64,000 bases of DNA from Sialis fuliginosa (Eukaryota > Arthropoda > Insecta > Megaloptera > Sialidae), in assembly GCA_961205875.1 (NCBI GenBank), contig OY540813.1, positions 5,179,001-5,243,000 of the forward strand, in the 5' to 3' direction. The translations under genes were made by a program, and so were the position numbers. Below the pieces are notes generated by a model. It worked only from the letters and a program-made list of their open reading frames with translations, did not search any database and was not told the DNA's origin. Position 1 is the stretch's first letter. Each line of letters begins with the position of its first letter. This document shows, one piece after another, positions 56,068 through 64,000 of this stretch.

Positions 56068-56398
56068 CAGTGGTGTTTTTATATAAACTGTTTCACTGTG
56101 CCCCTTGTTCCACTATACTCCCCTAAAATAATTCTGTCGTTTTTAAAAATTATTGAACTATATAAAAAATATAAACATTTTTCAATTAAACATCGGTTTT
56201 CATTTGTGCCTCGGGCCTACAGATGTATAAATACGGGCCTGGGTAGACTGTATGGAATTGGATATATTTTTTTCTTCATTCACAAAAAAGTAACCAAAGA
56301 AAAAAGTAAACAAAATTTTCATTCCACAATTTTCAACAAAAAAAACTGACATTAAAAACCCACAGTTCTCGTAAATTTTTAATACCGAGCCGCCACTG
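56068..56398. mobile_element. Possible hAT remnant (CAGTGG ends)
   Basis: CAGTGGTGTTTTTATAT at 56068 and, inverted, CAGTGGCGGCTCGGTAT at 56382-56398. Only the CAGTGG tips match well. The right end is a typical hAT start. Frames on both strands over it are not credible. Confidence 0.35.
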
Positions 56399-57959
56399 GG
56401 TACAACTATCACGACAAAAACACAAGAGCTCTTAGACCAACCATAATGTGTGACAAAAATTCATATCAAAATGTTCCGACTGCAGACATTAACATTTGAG
56501 ACAATTAAACGCAGACATTTGAGTTTGCCTTTTTTATATTTACATGAGACTTGAATGTGTGGATAGTATCTGCGACCAACCATTTTATTTCGTCTGTCGC
56601 ATTTCTGTAATCAACTTGTTGGACTAACTAAATTAACTAATTACACTAAAGCTTTTGCAGCCATTTCGAATGCAATGCAATTCTGTACAATTAAATGCAT
56701 TTTTTCTTTTTGTTCTGTCATCTGGTTTTAGCAGTTATATCACGGTTTCTATTTTGCTAATTGAAGAAAAAAATGTACACGACTTTTGTCGAGACAATAA
56801 TCCTTTGTAAAAGATGTTGGAAGCAAGTGTATTTGCATATTTAATTATCTGGAACATAATTTAATAAGCGAAGTTCTCTTCATACAGATATTACTTTGAA
56901 ATATAAAAAGTTTTATTGATTATTGTACTTGGAAGTGTATTCTACTCTCGCCCTAAAATTTTTCGTATGAAAATTGATAAAATGAACATTATATATTAAA
57001 TTTCTTCAGTACCCACTTAAAAGTTTACATTTTCTGAATGAGAACATTACAGTCTCCATACTTACTTAATTTAATATCGATTGGTTTTAATTTTCTGTCG
57101 TAAAAATATAAACAAAGTTCAATTTGTCCATTTTTATACCACGGCAACACGCTACAGGTCGCAAAACGTAATAAATTAACTGCGATCCTTTTGAATTCAC
57201 TTCATCTATTTGCAGAATAGAACCCTATTAAAACTCTGCCAAATCGGATAACTAGAAGTAAGGAAATTTGCAGTTTATTTAAACATTATTTGCTATTTCA
57301 ACCACAAAAATTTTGTCAAATATAAGTTACAAAAATTTCCGCTAATAGCGCGACCGTCGCGTTAATATACATTTATATCTGTCATTAGCTAAAAATGTAT
57401 GTATTTCTTTTTATGAGAAATTGTTTCCGCAACTCTAAAAAGGTTAAGAAAAATCACTCTGTAAATATTTTTATAAAAATCTCCCACTTTACATAATCCA
57501 ATGTAAATTATCCAAAAGTCTTCAAAACATTTACTGTATTTTCCGACTTTGTGAAAAATATTTTCCAGGTATCCAACACTAAACTTTAGTTTCAACTAAG
57601 GGTCACAGATCTCAAAGGGATCACAAAAGTTTCGACAAGGGATCACGAGCTACAAGAAATTTATTCGCTTTCATTGAATCTACCCTGAACAAGATACTAT
57701 TATAATTACAATATGTGCGTAAACTTTAATGTATAAATTAGAATTTTTGAATTTACATTTATGTAGATAACGTAAACAGTGTGAGGGACAAAAGTGGAGA
57801 CAAATGTTAATTAATTTTAAAACGGTTTATTAAAGATGAAAACATCTTATACTCGTACAAATTGTTTAGTACCAAAAGAATTTAAATTAATTTGAGAAGT
57901 TAATAATTTAGCTTTTATTTATTTTATTTGTGAAATAAGGTGAGGTAAAATTAACTCCT
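56399..57959. other. Unassigned stretch
   Basis: AT-rich, no repeat family or gene recognised; a short direct pair AGGGATCACA(A/G) occurs near 57616-57650. Confidence 0.25.
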
Positions 57960-58330
57960 CTATTGGATTTATATACACCAGAACTTCGTGCAGAAATTGT
58001 GACTATTTTAATTATAAAAATAAGTTGTGGAATTTTTGTATACAATTTTTTTTTTTTTTTTTGATTTGCTTTAAAGCCCCCTGCAGGCGCCATTTTTGAT
58101 TTAAAAAAAATAATGGTATAAAAAAAATTGTCTTGTTTAGCCCCTTCACGCCCCCTTTGAAAAATTATTTTTTCAAAAAATTTGTACATATTTTACTAGA
58201 TGCGTCATTTTACATATTCAGTAAAAATTTCAAGTTTCTAGCTTATATAGTTTACGAGATATTTTGCTTTGACTGAAAAGGACGGACGGATGATAAATTT
58301 ATAGGATTTCTTCGGAATTAATTTTTCCAC
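57960..58330 (+). repeat. Dispersed repeat (family N copy 2)
   Basis: CAGGCGCCATTTTTGATT, TTTCAAGTTTCTAGCTTATA and AAAAGGACGGACGGATG are collinear with 28250-28600. A 93-codon minus frame (57908-58189) is incidental. Confidence 0.5.
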
Positions 58331-58439
58331 ACTTATTATAAGTCACTTTGATTAAAAATAAATCAATTCATAAAAATAAGAGAAATAAAAACACAAGACG
58401 GTCATCGTCATAACCATACATCTTCGAACCTAACTCAAT

Positions 58440-58745
58440 TTCAATATTGCCTCCAACATTACAATGTAACACCGGCAGGCGAAACCAGCAACGAGCGAAT
58501 AACTGTCCAAATAATATACTTTATCCAATAATCGGGATTTGCAATTTGGAGACCGACAACTAATGTTTGCGGCAGGACGCGCGGGCGGAAACTTGTCTAA
58601 GGATTAAACCCGAAACCGCCAATTGTCGATCGTGAAGTTGCAAACGTAGTGAAACGGTACCACTTAAGATCAGCCCAAATCTAATAATTGTTGTCGGAAA
58701 GGGTTCAGATAGACCTTTCTCTTGGATAAGATGTACGTGCAAATG
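58440..58745. promoter_or_regulatory. CpG-richer island, possible regulatory DNA
   Basis: ACACCGGCAGGCGAAACC, GCGGCAGGACGCGCGGGCGG and GTCGATCGTGAAGTTGC give a clear CpG rise. A minus frame (58560-58742, 60 codons) lies inside. No splice signal was found to support an exon. Confidence 0.25.
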
Positions 58746-58919
58746 TCGGATTTCTTTATGCTATTCCAACAATGATTTTCTTGAAGATGTGTTTATAAAA
58801 TCAAATGGTTTAATATATTGTCGTCAAAAGACTCATTTTTTATTACAAAGTACTTATTTATAATATAAAGTACAATCGCAATATCGAATTTGATTATCGT
58901 TTTAAAATGAGACAGAAAA

Positions 58920-59150
58920 CTTGTTCTCCGATTTCAAAATTTTAAATTGATGTTTCTGGTTCAAGTAAAAAAAAACATTTTTCCTTCCGTGTCTGTTTGT
59001 CTGTCTGTCCCCTGAATCCTTGTCACACGCATAGCTCAGAAACCACTGAACCGATTTTTTTTTCAAGATATCTCAAGAAAGAAAATTTCATAGATTCTTT
59101 TTTGTAGAGCATTCAATTTCCTATAATATAATATACTGGACATTATATTT
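58920..59150 (+). repeat. Dispersed repeat fragment (family S copy 2)
   Basis: GTCTGTTTGTCTGTCTGTCC, AGAAACCACTGAACCG, then the TTCAAGATATCTCAAGAA to TTCCTATAATATA block shared with 4640-4740. Confidence 0.5.
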
Positions 59151-59192
59151 ATATTTCTAACAAATAGCACGCGTAAAAAACAGATGTATATA

Positions 59193-59503
59193 CAGTGTGT
59201 TCCAAGTTAGACATAGAAAATTTACCACGGGGGTAATTAGAAATGTTGTAGTAACCTTTGGTCAAATTTAACAATGTGAAACTTACTGATAAATTTTAAA
59301 TTAATCAACAGTATTTTGTTTTCAACATTAAAGTAAACATCCTAGATAAAATAATAATAATATTTTTTTGGCAGATATAAATTTGAAAACAAAATACTAT
59401 TTACTATTTTATTTAATTTTGTGGCGGCATTTTAAAATGCACCAATCACACATCGTTAAATTTGTCCCCATTTCCTATATCTTAATCAACTTGGAATACA
59501 CTG
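59193..59503. mobile_element. Family B foldback MITE (copy 7)
   Basis: CAGTGTGTTCCAAGTTAGAC at the left and TCAACTTGGAATACACTG at the right, flanked by TA on both sides (59191-59192, 59504-59505). Internally deleted relative to copy 1. Confidence 0.75.
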
Positions 59504-59505
59504 TA

Positions 59506-59934
59506 TAAATAATAATATACATAACAAAAACTTATGAAATCCTATAACCATTTTCAAAAATTATTTTTATTTCGAGTTTCTATCTCGGCTGATCGTTTCA
59601 TTAAAAATAAATCCTAATACAAAATCAATTTTCCATTATTTGTTTTTCAGTAAATGAACAGCAATGGAAGGCTATGTATACATAACAATGTACATAGAAT
59701 ACAGCTCTTTTATCTTTGTGCAAACATTCCATCAACATTTTTTTTGTGGAATTAATGCTCGTGCACATAATGAACAAAATGCGATTTTTTCTACTGATTG
59801 TTTTATAAAACATTTTTGTGTGAATATTTCGAAAGAACAATGATTTTATGACCAATATATTGCACTTTTTATACAATATTTTTTAGAGCAATTCTATGCA
59901 CTGATAATGATTGTTTTTTTAAATATTTCATATA
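59506..59934. other. Unassigned AT-rich stretch
   Basis: An 83-codon minus frame (59625-59876) is unremarkable. Confidence 0.2.
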
Positions 59935-59985
59935 CAGTGGAACCTCGTTAGTACGTTTTTTAGGTCCCGGTATTCTTCCATAAGT
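59935..59985 (+). mobile_element. pogo/Tigger-like left end, truncated
   Basis: CAGTGGAACCTCGTTAGTAC preceded by TA and followed by TTTTTAGGTCCCGGTATTCT, matching the start of the 203-bp element at 29311. It is cut off by the family C copy. Confidence 0.65.
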
Positions 59986-60163
59986 AGAAGTTTTACTTTT
60001 TACTTTTAGAAGTACTATATTTGCGGACTTTGGTAATTAAATTAGTTAAATAAAGAGTTACTTATATTATTAGTAACATGAGTTCATGCAAATTACAAAA
60101 AATAAACCCATTAATCCAAAAAAAACGAAATATAGCGGCCATAGCTGGTGCCTTTACCTTATT
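59986..60163 (-). mobile_element. Family C DNA element, left part inverted (copy 7)
   Basis: On the minus strand it begins TAAGGTAAAGGCACCAGCTA and runs through the AAACTCATGTTACTAATA-type block to the TTTGCGGACT inverse. Confidence 0.6.
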
Positions 60164-60390
60164 TATTTCCAAGATAATATTATTTTACCTGCACATGTAC
60201 AAACATTTATTTTTTTAAGTCTTCAAGCTAATATTTATCCATTGCATGTCAGCAAGTTCTACACTATAATAATAATAATGATTATAATAAAGAAAACTGC
60301 ACCCTAGACAGACTTACACACATAAAATAGTTTCACATAAAAAAGTTTAACACACGCAACAAAATAATTGCGTGAAAATAATTTTAGTAA

Positions 60391-60630
60391 ATGAAAAAGA
60401 TTGTTCCTGTTGAAGCACTTAATAATTTGTTCAAGGAAATAAACACTGTAATATCACGATATCAGTACGAACCCCCTCAACCCTTAGAGTGGGCCCGCCC
60501 CCGTGTGAAACCACCCCCTAATAGAAGCCGCAGTGTGAGTATTGTAATTGGATTCGTTTTATTGGCAGCGAAATATTCCTCAAGAGGACAGTTCGCGAGT
60601 TGTGCTGCGGATGCGACAGACTCAGAGAAC
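60391..60630 (+). other. Mixed-composition segment upstream of tandem array
   Basis: AACCCCCTCAACCCTTAGAG and CAGTTCGCGAGTTGTGC mark a less AT-rich block. A 101-codon frame from ATG at 60391 (ending 60696) covers it and enters the array; it begins MKKIVPVEALNNLFKEI and has a hydrophobic stretch (SIVIGFVLLAA). No family recognised. It could be an exon or the unique part of an element carrying the repeats. Confidence 0.2.
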
Positions 60631-61260
60631 AGCAACCCCTTTACAATTCAGTGGTACCAAAACAAAACACAAAAAAATTCCAATTATTTTATTTAATTGT
60701 TGTAAATAGTCATGGTATTATTAGTCAACAAATGCTATTATTTTTACAGCAACTCCTTCACAAACCAGTGGTACCAAAACAAAACACAAAAAAATTCCAA
60801 TTATTTTATTTAATTGTTGTAAATAGTCATGGTATTATTAGTCAACAAATGCTATTATTTTTACAGCAACTCCTTCACAAACCAGTGGTACCAAAACAAA
60901 ACACAAAAAAAATTCCAATTCTTTTATTTAATTGTTGTAAATAGTCATGGTATTATAAGTCAACAAATGTTATTATTTTTACAGCAACCCCTTCACAATT
61001 CAGTGGTACCAAAACAAAACACAAAAAAAATTCCAATTATTTTATTTAATTGTTGTAAATAGTCATGGTATTATAAGTCAACAAATGCTATTATTTTTAC
61101 AGCAACTCCTTCACAAACCAGTGGTACCAAAACAAAACACAACAAATTCCAATTATTTTATTTAATTGTTGTAAATAGTCATGGTATGATTAGTCAACAA
61201 ATGCTATTATTTTTACAACAACTCCTTCACAAACCAGTGGTACCAAAACAAAACACAATA
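60631..61260. repeat. 117-bp tandem array, about six units
   Basis: The marker GTGGTACC occurs at 60651, 60768, 60885, 61003, 61121 and 61237, giving periods of 117, 117, 118, 118 and 116. Units are nearly identical, with AATTGTTGTAAATAGTCATG and CAACAAATGCTATTATTTTT as landmarks. Because 117 is 39 codons, frames stay open through several units (60600-60944, 60829-61062); this is most likely a by-product. Confidence 0.9.
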
Positions 61261-61669
61261 AATCATTCGGGAGATCTCAATTATTTTATTAGTCATGGTA
61301 TTATTAATCAGGGATTTGAACCGAAATTTATTTATGGTTCGGGTTCGATTCGGGTTCAAAGATAAATTTCGGTTCAAGTTCGGGTTTGGATTCAACATGT
61401 TGCAAACTATTTGGGTTCAAAAACCGTTATTTTTTAGGGTTCAGGTTCGGGTTCAAGTTTGTAATTGAAAGAAAATTATTTTGTTCGAAAAAAAATTATA
61501 AGTAACAAATAAAACATTTTCTGAAGAAAAAAAACATTAATAGCTATTAAAATATTGCTAGAAAAAGGGCAAAAAATAAAATTATGAATAAAAATGAAAG
61601 GTAAAATATCGAAATTGATTATGATTGTTGCTAACCTATTTATTTTGATTTTTTGATTTTCATACAAAT

Positions 61670-61955
61670 TCTCAGACGGGGCCTGGTGTTTCCTGGGAAT
61701 TTGAAAATATAATTTTACACGATTTTCTCAGTAACTACTGAACGGATTTTATTCCAGTTTTCAATAATAGATAGGTTAGATTTAGGTATATAATTTGTGA
61801 ATATTTTGATTAAATTTCACGTCAAAAAAAAATTCGTGGTAAACCGTGTATTGGGTGGGCATGTTGGGAGGAGATGTTGGGTGAGCATGTTGGGTGAGCA
61901 TGTTTAATATTTTATGTCACTATGATTTTTGGTAGCACCGTGTCCAATGCACTAG
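61670..61955 (+). mobile_element. Helitron-like element (family A copy 4)
   Basis: Likely complete: starts TCTCAGACGGGGCCTGGTGT, carries the AACTACTGAACGGATTTTAT core and ends TAGCACCGTGTCCAATGCA-CTAG (61952-61955) then T. Four diverged units of the G-rich 14-bp minisatellite lie at about 61850-61905. Confidence 0.65.
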
Positions 61956-62005
61956 TTAAAAATAAAAGTGCATAAGAAAATAATCAGGTTTCTATTGAAT
62001 ATTAA

Positions 62006-62503
62006 CCCATTACTTCCCAGATATTTTCAATTTTTTTCCTCTGACACAATAACGTTGTTCATTTGATTTACATTACTAATATGTTATTTAACTCTCACTA
62101 CTTACATTAAATTTCATGGACACCTCTAGAGTTCATTCAATGACAAATTACAACCCTTTTAGAGTAATCGTATTCTATGCCAGCTAGCCGACTTTTATAG
62201 TTAATTTTTTTTTCACTTAGTAAAGTGTTTTCAAATTGACGAAACTATACATAATATTACTTATGAGAGTGTAAAAAAGCAAAATAATATCAATACATTT
62301 CAAAAATAAATCCAGGTACAGACTGTCGTCATTAAAATGTGCTATTCTATAAATATGAAACTGGAAACTCATGGCAATAATCTAGTACTGTGACTGATTA
62401 TTATTATATCTTGTATTGAATTTATCTTTTTGGTCATATTTTCAACAAGAATTGAGAACATGACCAAAAAATTCGAAGAAATAAAAAGTCGGGAAGTAAT
62501 GGG
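62006..62503. mobile_element. piggyBac-like MITE with TTAA (family K copy 2)
   Basis: CCCATTACTTCCC and its inverse bound 498 bp, with TTAA on both sides (62002-62005, 62504-62507). TTAA targeting and a CCC start are piggyBac features. No transposase; collinear with 47175-47585. Confidence 0.75.
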
Positions 62504-62790
62504 TTAAATCAGTTTAACTTTAGTCACAATCTAATCAATGATTCGGATCTAGTTCACGGTTAATGGAAATTAAGCCATTTTTTCAGTTTAAGTTTTAATT
62601 AGGTTCCAGTTCCTAATTGAAATATATTTTATAAATGTATATTAACATTTAAATGGGCTATACACAGTTACAATGTTGAAGAAATAAGTTAGGTATAAAA
62701 TAAATAAATATGTTCTTTTAGAATCTCTGATTTAGCTCCATATCCGAACCGAAGAAACGGGGTCGAACAACCAACTCCAAGCTCAAGCGC

Positions 62791-63186
62791 TAATACTGCG
62801 CGTTCAATGTGTTAATAGACTTGGAGATGTTTCAGTATTTTGTTTGTTTTATTTTATAACTGTTTTAACTCATCGTGCAAATTAATTTTCATTTTAAAAC
62901 GTAGCAGTGTATATTTTAATTTATACATCTACTTGTAAGTACATACATTTTTACATCAAATAAGTACTTATTGTAAAAACAGGAATTAACTACGTATTTG
63001 TATACAGCATACAGTTAATTAGTATAGGTACTTTAGTAGTGAGTTTAAATTGATAAAATATATGATTTTATTAAAAGTACATGCTTTAATTAAAAATTTC
63101 AGTTTTTATGTCAATCAAAAAAACCTATATAATTAAATATTCATAACGTCACTACAATGAATACATAACATAATTTATTTTCTTAC
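62791..63186 (-). other. Unassigned; start of putative minus-strand intron
   Basis: AT-rich with no recognised feature. If the donor at 63186 is used, this is the beginning of an intron that extends leftwards. Confidence 0.3.
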
Positions 63187-63790
63187 CTCATCAGTGAAAT
63201 AATTTATAGTTCAACAAGAAAAAATTCCACACAAAAAATCACCAGTTTCAATGTTAATTTAAATTCTTCTCACAAAAAGTATCACCAAAAATCAACCACA
63301 ATAATGAAAAAATCAGTAACCTCAAAACCTCTCAACAATGTTTATTGAAAATCCCAACAATCAAAGTACAGTTTTAACAATGACACAAATCAACAATTTT
63401 TTTTTAAATCATCACAACAATCACAAAAAAATTCAAATTCACCAAGAGAAGAAAAAAATACAACAATCGAAACAAAATCCGATTGCCACACGTTAAAATT
63501 CTAACCTAACAAAAAAATGATTAATTAAAATCGAGTAATCTTTGGAAGTCGGACCTAACCAACAAAATATATTCGTATCGATTGACACACGTATTTGACT
63601 GATTTCACCGGGGATTCAGTGTGTATGTGCAATTAGAAACCCCCGAGTTATATGTGTAGATAATTTGACATCGACTGGCATTGTCGAGCTATGCGGGACA
63701 CAGTTCTGGTGTAGCGCCGTCGACTTGCTCTGAGTCGGCGCCGTCCATCGCGATGCTCTGACGTCATACTCCACTAGAACGATCCACCAC
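63187..63790 (-). promoter_or_regulatory. Candidate promoter plus 5' exon of a minus-strand gene
   Basis: On the minus strand the CpG-rich core (63600-63790) contains a full CRE TGACGTCA (63759-63766) and a weak TATA-like TATATGAAT upstream (63801-63809). About 580 bp downstream lies TGATGAG|GTAAGA, a consensus donor (boundary 63187/63186). The long T/G-rich segment between resembles a 5'-UTR. It has short frames only: 19 codons (ATG within GCGATGG) and an Arg-rich 39-codon frame at 63648-63767. No coding exon follows that I can recognise. Confidence 0.4.
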
Positions 63791-63809
63791 CATAGCGCGC
63801 ATTCATATA

Positions 63810-64000
63810 CCTGCTCTATTGTATACTTGAACTTCTATTGGACTTACCCAACGTATATACTTGTGGCTAACATGTTTACTCATTTTTATAAAAATCTATT
63901 TTTTAATATACTAAATTATTTAAAATTATTACTTTTATATTCTTAAAAAAGAATTTATATTTTTTAATCCAATTACAATAAATATTGAGATATTTTCAAT
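63810..64000. other. AT-rich right edge
   Basis: Nothing recognised beyond the weak TATA-like site. Confidence 0.3.

Larger units (their letters stand above)
61311..62790. mobile_element. Decayed element with GGTTC-rich ends, host of nested insertions
   Basis: The left end CAGGGATTTGAACCGAAATT is followed by at least eight GGTTC/GGGTTCAA repeats (61311-61460). The right side (about 62540-62790) has similar GTTCC/GAACC words (CCATATCCGAACCGAAGAAA). Helitron and piggyBac-like copies lie between. The right terminus was not fixed. Confidence 0.4.

Noticed and set aside
60600..61062. Repeat-protein reading of the tandem array (39-residue units)
   Set aside because: The period merely happens to be 39 codons in some units; others are 116 or 118 bp and break the frame, and no start or domain supports translation.
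1..64000. CRISPR array or bacterial operon
   Set aside because: The tandem repeats lack unique spacers of fixed length, and insect-type transposons plus the absence of packed genes exclude a bacterial source.
1..64000. tRNA or rRNA genes
   Set aside because: No A-box/B-box pair with a plausible cloverleaf and no conserved rRNA core was noticed by eye; a covariance-model search would be needed to exclude short copies.

Overview
This window looks like insect nuclear DNA, roughly 30% G+C by eye. The clues are interspersed non-autonomous Helitrons, Tc1/mariner-, hAT- and piggyBac-like miniature elements, a short (CCTAA)n tract matching the usual insect telomere unit, GT..AG-type splice signals, and no bacterial-style gene packing. 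The order cannot be fixed. A repeat beginning AGGGTTCCGTAG and a CCCC..TTAGGGG-type repeat recall families I know from Lepidoptera, but that is weak evidence.

No complete protein-coding gene is visible. Open frames are short (longest about 115 codons), several begin at non-ATG codons, most overlap repeats, and none shows a recognisable domain. No reverse transcriptase, transposase or Rep/helicase reading frame was found, so every mobile element here appears non-autonomous, truncated or decayed. The simplest reading is a long intron or an intergenic region filled with repeats.

Layout. 1-2.7 kb: two Helitron ends, a TIR element and a hAT element with a perfect 8-bp target duplication. 2.7-6.4 kb: mostly plain AT-rich DNA with short repeat ends. 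6.48-6.99 kb: a CpG-richer island holding a 65-bp stretch bracketed by good acceptor and donor signals. 7.6-12 kb: a TACTTAAGTA cluster, two hAT elements, a Penelope-like foldback, a telomere-like tract and a complete 253-bp Helitron. 12-23 kb: foldback elements, CAGTGTATTCC and AAGGTACTGG families, and a 744-bp palindrome. 23-36 kb: a GTGTGT-palindrome element, more Helitron and foldback copies, pogo/Tigger-like elements and a CpG-rich CRE-bearing island (31.3-31.6 kb). 36-43 kb: a second island, AT-rich filler, further DNA elements, and a candidate non-coding first exon (42.41-42.56 kb). 43-63 kb: nested and composite elements, a 117-bp tandem array and a multi-layer nested cluster at 61.3-62.8 kb. 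63.19-63.8 kb: the best candidate promoter and first exon, on the minus strand. Its donor points leftwards, so much of the window could be its first intron.

The strongest theme is secondary structure. At least eight unrelated repeat families are long inverted repeats that would fold into hairpins if transcribed. Boundaries were read by eye and identities were not computed.
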